Positions 11,414 through 21,446 of a stretch of 64,000 bases of DNA are shown here, piece after piece; position 1 is the first letter of the stretch, and each line of letters starts with the position of its first letter. The translations under genes and the position numbers were made by a program. Where the stretch lies: positions 238,754 to 302,753 of the forward strand of contig SIJG01000102.1 in NCBI GenBank assembly GCA_023374025.1. The letters run 5' to 3'. Below the pieces are notes generated by a model. That model made no database searches and had not been told where the DNA came from. It saw only the letters and a list, made by a program, of their open reading frames with translations. This DNA comes from Heterodera schachtii. Taxonomy: Eukaryota > Nematoda > Chromadorea > Rhabditida > Heteroderidae.

Positions 11414-11808
11414 TTACAATTCAGGTGATTTGTCATCACAGTTCAATGGGAATATCTTCTCTCTTAAAATAAAAGGCATAAAAAATTGAATAAAAGATAA
11501 TACCGTAACGGCGATTCTCTGACTGTTTTAGCTTTGTTTGTTGGTGACTTTTCCGACTCATTTACACAGATTTCCTCTAAATCACTGTCGGCACAAGTCA
11601 TTTCGTCGCTATTTTCTTTTTCCAAATCGTTCAATGGGTCCCAAGTCGTCACAAAACTCAAATCCGAATCCTAATGTGGATAAGGACAACTGTATTTTTT
11701 AGTGAGTTTACATTAAATCACCTGCTGCCCAAACAATTCGTCCTCAAAGTTTTCTTCTTGGGAGCTTTTGTTTGGTGTCAATTCTTCCACTTTTTCATTA
11801 TTTTCCAT
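11414..11808 (-). CDS. three-exon gene for a ~100-aa acidic protein of unknown function
   Basis: Exon 1 is 11808-11722 (ATG, 29 codons, rich in Asn/Glu), exon 2 is 11670-11504, exon 3 is 11462-11414 ending in TAA. The introns are 11721-11671 (GTGATT...TTAG, 51 nt) and 11503-11463 (GTATTA...TAAG, 41 nt). The phases join without a stop and give 100 residues. Using the alternative AG two bases further into exon 3 gives a slightly shorter tail. The protein is strongly acidic, with a segment containing TTWDPLNDLEKENSDEM and a Ser/Thr-Lys patch near the end; I see no signal peptide, membrane segment or known domain. A CCAG acceptor-like site lies 8 nt before the ATG. The gene ends about 240 nt before the eIF3d acceptor on the same strand, a typical nematode operon spacing. 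I do not recognise the family. Confidence 0.6.
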
Positions 11809-11987
11809 GTTGAAACTGGCAGCTTAATTAAAAATGTGTGCATTAAATACCCCGGTCATTATTTAATGTTTCACTCTTCCTAATTCAGTCTTCATGAACA
11901 GAAAACATTTGCAAATAATTAACAAATAAACAATTTTATCAAAAATATTACATATTTATACACAAATCGAAACAAATGTGAAGAAAA

Positions 11988-12173
11988 GTATTATTATGGA
12001 AAAAGTGAAGAATACTGACGTCCTTCCTCGAATTTGTATATATATGATATATCAATCGACGTTCTTGGTCTGTAATGAAAGAATCCGAAAGAATTTTTCT
12101 GCGGCAATCAATTCCTGAACTGTTATAGACCCGGGACTGAAATGGCAAAATGGCTTTGGGACTGAACCGTCCA
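11988..12173. repeat. left arm of a 2.1-kb inverted-repeat pair
   Basis: About 170 bp that recur in inverse orientation at 13930-14100 with scattered differences. Shared words include TTCTTTCGGATTCTTTCATT and TTCAGTCCCGGGTCT (minus strand here). On the plus strand the words GAATCCGAAAGAATTTTT also recur in direct orientation at 13481. The arms bracket the foldbacks and the FLYWCH-like ORF between them. No target duplication was found. Confidence 0.8.
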
Positions 12174-12194
12174 AAGCCTTAAAACGCGGACTCG

Positions 12195-12658
12195 CTCAGT
12201 TGGGCGCGCACGGTTGGGCGCTCACGGTTGGGCGCTCACGTTTGGGCGCGCACGGTTGGGCGCCAGCATGCTTTTCCCCTTAAGCTTTTTTCATTGGCAT
12301 CCAAATCCAATAATCTTGGTATCATTCGAAAGCTCTAAACATGCTCTATTAGCCTAACAAAAAAAGAAGAGATTTTTAAGCCTGGAAAAAATTTTATTTA
12401 CAAAAAACTTCAAAAATTTTGCATTTTTTTAAATTTCATGTTATAACTTTTTTAGTAATTGTCTAATCGCTAAGCAATAGCTTAGAAAAAGCTTCTAAAT
12501 ATGTTAAGCTTTCGAATGATACCAAGATTGTGGGATTGTGGAGTGACAAAGAAAAAAGTTATAGAAAGTTATAGTGGAAAAACATGCTGGCGCCAACCGT
12601 GCGCGCCCAAACGTGAGCGCCCCAACCGTGCGCGCCCAACCGTGCGCGCCCAACTGAG
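12195..12658. mobile_element. foldback element with 14-bp terminal arrays (GTTGGGCGCGCACG type)
   Basis: The left end starts CTCAGTTGGGCGCGC and holds perfectly phased 14-mers at 12199, 12213, 12227, 12241 and 12255 (GTTGGGCGCGCACG and one- or two-base variants). The right end, about 12590-12658, holds the inverse array and ends GCGCCCAACTGAG. The AT-rich interior is itself inverted: CTTGGTATCATTCGAAAGCTC (12315) faces AGCTTTCGAATGATACCAAG (12509). This interior motif is shared with the foldback at 8296-8663. No clear target duplication. Confidence 0.82.
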
Positions 12659-12663
12659 GTACC

Positions 12664-13425
12664 GGTCCAGACCTTTTCGTACCGCCGTTTTCGTACGGGT
12701 GGATATGCAAAAAAAATTGCATTCATATATTTTTTAATCTTTAAGTCATTACTAGGGCTGGGAATTTAAGTCAATGACGTTTTTTTTTCGCTAACCTTTT
12801 GTAGGAGTTGATATTCTAATTTGATTTAACTAAAATACAAAGAAAATTCCAAAAGATAAAAATTTCGGTCGATAAAAATGCAGTGATACCTGGCTGAATT
12901 TTTCTTAATTGTTGGAAGAATCTCTTAATGTTTTGACAATTTAGCTTTTATTAACTACAAAATGAATCAGGAGCAAGTAATTAAAACAAAACGAAATAAT
13001 GATAAGTTGGTGCATTATGGTGCACTCTATGTGTTCCACAAATTCAGTAACGATGGACTTAACAATATTGTCCCTCAAAATGATCACAATTATGCCAATG
13101 TCAATCCCGAAAACCTTAACAATTTTCTTCGTGTATTTCCCGAAACTATGAGATGCGACCCTAGTTTGTCCCCGGAATTTTGTTATTTTGTTAAATTTTC
13201 TACATTAAATTTTATGAATGGGAAATAAAAAATGATAACATTTTGGTTCTATTAGTTCTTAAGTTTTTCTAATTGAATCTGACGTTTGTACAAGAACTCG
13301 TACGAAAATGTCCCCCGTACGAAAATGGCGGTACGAAAACGACCCTGGTACGAAAACGTCCCGGTACGAAAACGGCGGTACGAAAACGGCGGTACGAAAA
13401 TGGCGGTACGAAAACGACCCTGACC
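12664..13425. mobile_element. foldback element with 14-bp arrays (GGTACGAAAACGGC type) carrying an ORF
   Basis: The left terminus GGTCCAGACCTTTTCGTACC matches the inverse of the right terminus, which reads GGTCAGGGTCGTTTTCGTACC on minus from 13425. The right array has exact 14-bp steps at 13363, 13377, 13391 and 13405, with slightly longer variants before them from 13303. The left array is much shorter (12674-12698). The interior holds the ORF at 12962-13228. No target duplication was seen. Confidence 0.75.
12962..13228 (+). CDS. FLYWCH-like zinc-finger fragment inside a foldback element
   Basis: An 88-codon ORF starting at ATG 12962. Residues 7-30, with KRNNDKLVHYGALYVFHKF at the centre, resemble the first half of a FLYWCH domain (basic start, G-Y/F-x-Y/F, short hairpin). 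The downstream WxC and zinc-binding Cys/His pattern is not intact, so the finger is incomplete or degenerate. FLYWCH domains are often linked with Mutator-like transposases, which fits the surrounding element ends, but no transposase DDE region is present. Codon composition is less AT-extreme than the flanks. It could also be an unrelated captured exon. Confidence 0.35.
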   Translation: MNQEQVIKTKRNNDKLVHYGALYVFHKFSNDGLNNIVPQNDHNYANVNPENLNNFLRVFPETMRCDPSLSPEFCYFVKFSTLNFMNGK

Positions 13426-13641
13426 GTAAAATGCATGCAACAAAATTATATAAATCGTTTCCTCTCTGCATGTAAAGATGAATCCGAAAGAATTTTTAAT
13501 CCAAAAGGAAATTGACAAAAGACATGGGTCCTCAAAAAATGATGCTGATCAAAAAGATTGTAAGGGGCTGAAGTGTACAAACTAAAAGTGAATCGGTGAG
13601 TTATTTTGGCCATAACACCGCACACTCGACTACGGCGGCCA

Positions 13642-13786
13642 GTAGGTGGGGCGAGACTACGGGCTCCGGAAGAAGTCCGCGCGTGATCCGCAGGCGGTTG
13701 ACTGCGGGGACCCTTCGGGCCCCCGCAGTCAACCGCCTGTGGCGCTCGTCAGACTTTTTCCTCCGCCCTTCGTCTCGCCCCACTAC
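13642..13786. repeat. GC-rich 145-bp long hairpin
   Basis: Two arms of about 70 bp fold back on each other: GTAGGTGGGGCGAGA at the left faces TCTCGCCCCACTAC at the right. The core 13691-13739 (CAGGCGGTTGACTGCGGGG against its inverse) is perfectly paired around a CTTCG-type loop. The region is very GC-rich in an AT-rich locus. It has long open frames in several phases because it lacks AT-rich stops, not because it codes. It could be a MITE or a structured transcript. Confidence 0.85.
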
Positions 13787-13929
13787 TTGCTCCGTCTTCG
13801 CATGCTCGCCAAGGCGGGCGCTGCGCGCCCTCAGAATGCAAAATGACGAAAATTCGTGCGTAAATTGAGATTGAATCTTTTGATATTATTTTGCTGAATA
13901 TTCATACGTTTTTACCTAGTGACGGGTTC

Positions 13930-14100
13930 AGTCCCATAGCCATTTGGCCACTTCAGTCCCGGGTCTGTAACTCTTCAGGGATTGGTTGCCGCACAAAAAT
14001 TCTTTCGGATTCTTTCATTACACACCGAGGCTATCGAATGATATATTATATGTTTACAAATTCGAGGACGTCAGTATTCTTCACTTTTACCATAAATACT
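13930..14100. repeat. right arm of the 2.1-kb inverted-repeat pair
   Basis: Inverse partner of 11988-12173. Similarity runs from GGTTCAGTCCC (13925) through CGGATTCTTTCATTACA and stops abruptly after ACTTTTACCATAAA near 14098, where the left arm also loses similarity, so this is the outer edge of the repeat. Confidence 0.8.
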
Positions 14101-14373
14101 GTAATTTGCGCCTTTTTACTGTATCAAATTATGATTTTGCGGTATGTTACAAATAAGCAAATTGCCACGGCGAAAGGTCTGCTTACCTGATTTTTTAACT
14201 ATGTTTTTTCACTCGGAAAAATTCTAAATGTGAAAAATGTCATATAATTTCTTAGCACTCTCTCTATTTTTTGTTTTACATTTCGTGAATTTTTGTAAGT
14301 GAAATTTTCCTCTATCAACCAATTGTCTATAATTTAAAAAAATTGAAAATTATTACTACAAATTTAAAGGTGA

Positions 14374-15306
14374 TGCGACATTTGCGCCGCGCCATTTGCG
14401 CCGCACAGCAAAAATGGACATTTGCGCCGCTCAGCAAAGTCGACACTTGCGCCGCGTCATTTGCGCCGCAGACAGTTGCGCCGCGGATATTTGCGCCACT
14501 CCATTTGCGCCGCGACATTTGCGCCGCCTAGCAAAAATGGACATTTGCGCCGCGCAGCAAAGTCGACACTTGCGCCGCGTCATTTGCGCCGCAGACAGTT
14601 GCGCCGCGAATATTTGCGCCACTCCATTTGCGCCGCGACATTTGCGCCGCCTAGCAAAAATGGACATTTGCGCCGCGCAGTCAAAAATAATATTTTCATT
14701 TCAATTTTACTAAAGATTTACACTAAAAACCAACAACAAAAATAATGAATTGAAAAATTTCAAAAAATCACTTGTCTTAAAGATAGACATTAAATTTTTT
14801 AATTTTAATCATTAAAAATCTTAACATTGATTAGGTTTATCAAAGATATGAAAAATGAAGAAATATAACAACTAAAACAGACTGACACTGTTTGAATTAG
14901 TCCTACTCACGGATTCTTGACCCCCACAGCTCAAAAAATAGTTGGAATTGATAAGTAGGGAGGGGGAATTTTTAGAGTTTTAGTTATTTTTTCAGCGGCT
15001 TTTAATTCAATTTTGCTTTTTATTCAAAAAGATGAAATTTATGTTTTTATTTTTTATCATTAAAATTGTTAAAAACTTATTTACATCGATTTTAATTTTG
15101 AAAAAAGCACAGGTTTCAATTTTTCGCCCCTATTTCGCGATTTTTGATTGAATATCAATCGATTCTAATTTAGAAAAATGTAGGATTAATCTTATAAAAT
15201 TTTTGATGAGCGGCGCAAATTTCGCGGCGCAAATGTCGTTTTTGTTAGGCGGCGCAAGTGTCGCGGCGCAAATGCACGGCGCAAATGTCCGCGGCGCAAT
15301 TGTCTT
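14374..15306. mobile_element. foldback element with GACATTTGCGCCGC arrays in a 123-bp higher-order repeat
   Basis: The left array 14376-14680 is built from 14- to 15-bp units ending TTTGCGCCGC. The phrase AGCAAAAATGGACATTTGCG recurs at 14407, 14530 and 14653, that is exactly every 123 bp, so the small units are themselves grouped in a larger repeat. The right array 15205-15304 has the inverse units (GGCGCAAATGTC) and is shorter and more irregular. The interior of about 520 bp is AT-rich with no ORF. No target duplication was found. Confidence 0.82.
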
Positions 15307-15561
15307 TGTTTCAATTCATGTGCTTTTTTCATTTTTTAAAAGTTGCGTTAAATGTTTTATTACTGTTTCCCCTGTATTAATTTTTTTTTCATTAATTTCT
15401 AGCTGTGTTATATTAATTTATCAGTTACATAATTTTGCTTCAAATTTTAGATAAAATAATTTCGGTAAAAAAATGTTGGGTTACGTTTTATTTAACTATT
15501 TAAGCAATTATTTTATTAATAATTCCTTATTTTTTGCATTCATGCAAAAATAAGTAATCAA

Positions 15562-16195
15562 TAGGGATCATTTTTTTATGTAAATACATGTTTTTTTCCT
15601 GGATTCTCCATGCTCTAATTAGTAGGAAAAACACTTTCTTTTTTGTGTTTGCGAACAAAAGTTGGGACTTTTATTTACATATTTTTACATATTTTCGGAT
15701 TTTTCTACATATTACATATGTACATATTTTTATACATATTTTCGACTTTTTCACATTTTTTTGTACATATTTTGCATTTTTTGAGAATTTTTAGGGAATT
15801 TTTTTATGAAATACCCCCAAAAATATCCAAAATTTCGCAATTTTTTTCAAAAATTTTGAGAATTTATAGAAATTTTTTGCGAAAAGTAAAAAATTTTTTT
15901 GAAAATGTGCCCCAAAAAATAGTTTTTTTTTTTCAAAAATGGGATATAAATAAATTAATTTTTAAATTATTAAAAGATAATTCTAAGCTTATTTAGGTCA
16001 TTTTTATGGCAATTTGTGCCTGTTTCACCCTTTAGAATGAATTTTTTTCCCAAAAAACAGCATTTAAAAATTTTATTTACATATTTTACTACATATTTCT
16101 GAATTTTTGTACATATTTCATACATATTTCAGTGTTTTTATACATATTTTATTTACATATTTCGCGATTTTTCTTACATAAATAAATGATCCCTA
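15562..16195. mobile_element. hAT-like MITE with 8-bp target duplication
   Basis: The termini are TAGGGATCATTTTTTTATGT on the left and the inverse of TAGGGATCATTTATTTATGT on the right, flanked by GTAATCAA at 15554-15561 and 16196-16203. Eight-bp duplications and a TAGGG end indicate a hAT-type transposase. Many ACATATTT words lie near both ends, in the same orientation. A related element begins at 23414 (shared CTCCATGCT, AGTAGGAAAAACACTT). The interior does not code for a protein. Confidence 0.85.
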
Positions 16196-18246
16196 GTAAT
16201 CAAGCTTTAAAAGTTTATATTTAATTTTTTTTTTGACTTGCATAACGTTGAATGCTCAGATTAGTGATTGTTACGATTACGTCGATCATTATTTTTATTT
16301 ATTTGTGAATTAAAGTAACTTATAATTATATTACAATTATTGATTTTTTGAATTAATGTAGTGATTTCTAATTATTATATAATAATTTAGAGTTTTTTAA
16401 CTTATTATTTCAGAAGAATTATATGAAAGGTATTTGAAAATTTTTTAACACTTATTGCTTTTGCTTTTTTAATAGCTTTATTTTTACATTTATTATATTT
16501 TCTATGAAATTAAGTATAGGGATTATAATTTGTATTCGAATCAATTTATATTTCACTATTTCTTGCAATTGATCTTATTTGTTATTTATTTTATTATAAA
16601 TGACACCAAAATTAAGAGAAATTATTTCAAATCAGGCTTCTTCGTTTGAGTTTTTTATTGTTTATATTTTCTTTTGTTAAAGTTTTAATTAAATTAAAAA
16701 ATATCTTTATTTCATTAATTAATTCGATAATTCTGCCCCTGTATTTATGTGATAAGGTACTATTTTATTATATAATTAAAATAAAAATCATCATTTATGT
16801 TTTTTTATGTATGAATTGATTGTTTATGGAAATAGTGTATTGAAACAATGATATTTATGACTTTATCACATTATTTAAAAATGAACTTTTTTATTATAAT
16901 TTTTAACAATTTTCTTATTAAGTAAAAACCTTATATTTAATTTTTACATTATGAATTTGTTTTCTCATGACCGCTTTAGTTCTTCGATGAACGTAATTGG
17001 AGCGGCAAACAATATCATTTATTTATATGTTTTATATATTTTTGTAATGGCAATAGGATAGACAGTATTTAAATAATTTTACAAAGTCAGATATTGTTAT
17101 CTACCTTATTGTTTATTTAGAATATTTGTATTTAAATAAATGAAGCATGTACATCTTTTAACGTGAATTAAATGAATTTAAATAATTTATTGAACGTTTA
17201 AATATTTAAAATACACGTTCTTCAGAAAATAATAGACGAAAGCAGCTCTCTTTATAAATAACTTTGTCTTATTTGGTAAAAATTTATTTTAATTGATATT
17301 TTTTTTGTATATGCGTCAAGTATGCGGCTATAGATTAACTTTGGTTTTATTTTGAACATATTTTCAATAAATATTTACATTGTATAGCTTATTTCTATAT
17401 ATAAAAGTTAATCAATTTATGTATTAATATTTAATTTATCTTTTCTATAAAGATTTACTTTGAATTTTTTTCTTTTTTCTTTTTTGATGTATTGGAGTAG
17501 TCTGAATGTTCTTTTTTCTTCTAATGTATTAAATATGTTTAACACAATGCTTAAATTCGAGATTAAATTAAGAAGTCCATGTCATTTGTATGAATCTACA
17601 CTGTTACTGCTAAAAGTAATTTTAAATAAATATTTTATTTTTTGATAAAGTTATACGGTATTATATTCACATTTCCATGTTGGCGTTTTCGTTAAAATTT
17701 CGTAAATATTAATTAATTTGTTGTTTCCCATAACCTATCTGACAATCTCTTTTTAATTTATTGAATGTTTTCACATTTATGTTATATAATGATATTTACT
17801 TTTTAACATTTTCACGATAAAATATTTATTATAATTTAGTATTTCATCAATGAACAAAACAAAAATTAAAACAAAAACAAACATTTTTATTTTTACCTTT
17901 TATTATATACCCAAGATTTAATTCATTACTTATTAACTCATTCATAATTTAAGTTTTTTAATGATAATAAGTTCAATATTTATTTATTTTTTTTTTTTGT
18001 GATTGGAACATAATTTTCCTAAAAGTTTCCAAAAAGATTTCGCAGTTAATAAATAATTTCTCGTTCTTAAACTGATTTTGTCGCCCCAATATGAAATGTT
18101 TAGATTTAACTCACACTTGATTTCGTCTGGATGAAGTAAATTACGATGAGCCTCTTTTTGCTCTTTTATTTAGATGTGTTCGAGTTTGTTATCAACAGAT
18201 AATATTATACAAGTTACATGAAATTTGTTCAAATACAATGGATCAT
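16196..18246. other. AT-rich non-coding stretch
   Basis: No gene or repeat pair was recognised. A slightly GC-richer island at 16970-17015 is open in one frame for about 35 codons, without family resemblance. Confidence 0.5.
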
Positions 18247-18257
18247 ATTTTAGATGG

Positions 18258-18669
18258 GTGCACCCCAAAATATCGCCGGTCGAAATATCGCCGAGACAAA
18301 ATATCGCCGAGACAAAATATCGCCGCAGAAATATAAAAAATAAATTTTTCAAACCTAGAAATTTTTCACAAAAAATTCCTAGGAAATTTCTTAGTAAGAA
18401 AATTCCAAGTAAAAAATTTTGAAAAATTTACCAAAAAATTTTTTCTACAATTTTTTTTTCTTGAAATTTTCTTACTAAGAAATTTCCTAGGAATTTTTTG
18501 TGAAAAATTTCGAGGTTTGAAAATTTTTTTTTAAAAATTTCTGCGGCGATAATGTCTCGGCGATATTTCAGGCGGCGATATTTTGTCGCGACGATATTTC
18601 GACCGGCAATATTTTGCTTGGCGATATTTCGGCGGCCATATTCCGGCGGCGATATTTTGTCCCGTTCCG
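18258..18669. mobile_element. long-hairpin foldback with ATATCGCCGAGAC arrays and 11-bp target duplication
   Basis: The whole element is one large inverted repeat. The outer parts carry units such as AAAATATCGCCGAGAC (16 bp) on the left and their inverse (CGGCGATATTTT) on the right. The inner arms contain ATTCCTAGGAAATTTCTTAG at 18378 and its inverse at 18475-18495. ATTTTAGATGG flanks both sides (18247-18257 and 18670-18680), an 11-bp duplication within the range of Mutator-like elements. No ORF of its own. Confidence 0.87.
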
Positions 18670-18680
18670 ATTTTAGATGG

Positions 18681-19761
18681 TTCATTCATGTTTATTTTGC
18701 ATTTATTATATAAATTTTCATTTTTTGAAGATTTTGAGAATTCAAAAGTATTTTAAATATATTAATTTTTGTGTCCCTAATTATTAAAATTGACGTCATG
18801 CGATAAGTTACAGTCTTTACAGCACGCAATGAACTATTTTTTAGGTCCTACAATTAATGAATATTCTATTTCCATTTAAGAATAAATATTATTTATTAAT
18901 TTAATAGTGCTATTTCTGCGCTGTTAATATTTTTAATGTAAATCTCTTGAATTTTATTGAATGTATTTTTAATGCCCATTATATTCTGATGTTTTTCGTT
19001 TTTTTTTCATCTTATTTTGTATATATCATAAAGGTCAATTTTTATGATTATTTTTACCATGATCAATGCATTTACCGTATGCATTGATTTTGATTTTATT
19101 TATTTTTTCTAAAGTAAATTTCTTTGTTTAAAAGAGTAAGCTTTGGAATAATTCGTAATTTTATTCATCAAATTTTACATTATAATATTACATTTAAAAG
19201 AATTAAAAATTGATTTGAAAATAATATTGTTGTCTAGAACTTTATAACAAATCATTAATTCTTTATCAAAGAATGTTAATGTGATTGTTTAATACGTATT
19301 TAATATTCTTATTTCTTTTATAGCATTGATTTTGTTGGCTCTTGTCTTTTTAATAAACATTTAAATTTACTCGTTTCTTTTTTGACGAATTTGTTAAAAT
19401 TGTTGCTAGAGATGCTTCTGAGTTAATTGCTAATTTAAATTTCCAATTCCTGCCATTATCCCTTATTTTTTAATATTTTCTTTACAGTGTCTTGAAGTTG
19501 ATTATTATTTTTAAGCTGAAATACAGTTGCAATATATTAAATTTAATAATATTTTAAAAAAATATACAATCGAATTCTCTAAAACCAATTCATTATATAT
19601 TTACAATGGACTTATTTTTTTAAATTTTTCATCACATTTATTTAAATATTTTCAAATTATAATATTAATTGAAATCGGATTAAAATTGAGAACGCAGAAT
19701 TTTTTATTTTTGAAAAATATTTAAAAAATGCATGATTTGGTAATATATTCGCATTATCACC
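18681..19761. other. AT-rich non-coding stretch
   Basis: No feature recognised. Confidence 0.5.
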
Positions 19762-19931
19762 TTGAGAATATTTCTGTCCAAATATTATATAATCAAATAT
19801 ATTTAAAGAATTAGTATTAAAGGGAAATAAATAAACGCTACATAATATATTTGTATATATCTTTTATTTTACATTCATATATTTTTATAATATTTTTATG
19901 TGAATTGTAAAATAAAATTTAATGTAAAATA
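19762..19931. repeat. 170-bp inverted repeat, left arm
   Basis: From TTGAGAATATTTCTGTCC to AATGTAAAATA, the segment is nearly identical to the inverse of 25159-25327, with only a handful of differences. It is the outer part of a possible 5.57-kb element. Confidence 0.9.
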
Positions 19932-20821
19932 ATTTACTATACATCAAAAATATTTCTTATATAATTTTATATTGAATTCTCATTCAAATGGATCTATAAA
20001 TAGCAAGAAATATTTATGTATAAAAATATACGCAGAACTATTTATAGGTAATAAATATACTTCATCTCGTGAAAACCTAAGATAATATTTATTAAATTAC
20101 TTTTTTCTAATCAAGCTCGAAAAACCTAAACTACACAATAATAACAAAAACTAATTTTACAATATAATTAAAATAATTTGTTGTAAATAGCTTGATCCAA
20201 TCATTTTACACAACCAAAGCTGCCCAAATTAATATATTTTTCTGTATGTAATAGTTTAATAAAATAATCTGTTAAATCAAAAAAGTGACTAACATTATAA
20301 TTTAAAATTATCAATGAGCCATATAAAATAATGTTATATAAATAAACATAATCTACTTGTGAAAGATTCAATCAATGAGATATGCATCGCCATAAATCCA
20401 TGAAATGATCAAACGAAGCTCGAACAGAACCAACCTAATTTGAGCATGGTAACAATAAAATAAAATAAACAGTTTTAAAAATTAAATTTTAATCTTTATG
20501 AGTCTTTAGAATCTAAAATGTAAAAAAATAAAAATTATATAAATCATGAGCTGTAACATTATAATGTTCCTATCCGTTTTACCGGGCGGGGCGTCCCGGT
20601 AAAAGCCCACCGAGCCCCCGGGCCCGTCCGGTCGCTAGTGAGAACAGCAAACGATAGAGAGAAAAAAAACAGTGTACGACAAAATCCAAATGGAAAAACA
20701 TGCTAAACTATATTATATTACATTGCTCTGCATCTAAGAAATAATTTAAATAATTTCATCTAGAAAGAAATATATTATAAATGTGTTATAATTAAAAACA
20801 AATACTGAATTAAAAAAATCC
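19932..20821. other. AT-rich stretch with a GC hairpin island
   Basis: At 20577-20604 a perfect 10-bp stem TTTTACCGGG / CCCGGTAAAA encloses GCGGGGCGT-type sequence, followed by a GC run to 20632. Read on minus, the island starts CACTAGCGACCGG. It may be a transposon end, but no partner end was found. Confidence 0.5.
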
Positions 20822-21446
20822 GGGAATTCTCCCATTCATTCCACCATTTCATTGTTTTATTATTTATTCCCTGCTGTCCTCCGTATTTATTTGTTTAATA
20901 AATTATTTATTTATTTATTTGACAACATTTGGTTTTGGTTCAAACCAAACACTTTTATTGTTGTAGTAAATACACAACAATTTAACGAATCGGACCCCCA
21001 TTAAGGAGATTAAAAAAAGCCAAATCTCCAGTTGGCCAAAGTCAAGATGCGCCGCGAAGATCAGCACGCGCTAAGACGGCACCTCAGCGATTGGACATGG
21101 ACCCGTCGAAGCGGAAGTACGACATCGTCTGGCCATGATCTCGCGCAGGAGGGACTTTTCCAAAAAAGGGAGGTGTTGGATAAGGGACACACGAATTATT
21201 GATTATATTTTCCCTTTCTCTCCCTCTCTCATTGTCTCTCGCCCCGCCCCTTGACCAGCTCCATAAATGTCTCCCTTTCCCCCACTCAGGGCATTCTCCC
21301 ATTCATTCCACCATTTCATTATTTTATTATTTATTCTCTGCTGTCCTCCGTATTTTATTTGTTTAATAAATTATTTATTTATTTATTGGACAACATTGGT
21401 TTTGGTCGAAGACCAAACATTTTATTGTTGTAGTGAATACACAACA
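20822..21446 (+). mobile_element. internally deleted LTR retrotransposon (left LTR truncated)
   Basis: The right LTR is 21174-21446: it starts TGTTGG, ends ACACAACA, contains AATAAA, and is preceded directly by a polypurine tract AAAAAAGGGAGG (21162-21173). The last 158 bp of this LTR recur at 20822-20979, which is the 3' part of a truncated left LTR ending at the same CAACA. Only 194 bp lie between the LTRs, GC-richer and without a usable frame, so gag and pol are gone. No target duplication can be tested because the left LTR lacks its 5' end. It could be a TRIM-type element or a deletion product of a larger Gypsy-like element. Confidence 0.88.

Noticed and set aside
13596..13868. 90-codon plus-strand frame and partners on minus across the GC hairpin
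   Set aside because: Caused by absence of AT-rich stops in a palindromic GC tract; no codon bias or domain.
14396..14745. Frames of 105-107 codons rich in Arg/Ala/Cys
   Set aside because: Same artefact from the TTTGCGCCGC array.
20565..20640. CACTA-type transposon end (minus strand begins CACTAGCG)
   Set aside because: Only five matching bases, no second end and no 3-bp duplication could be located.
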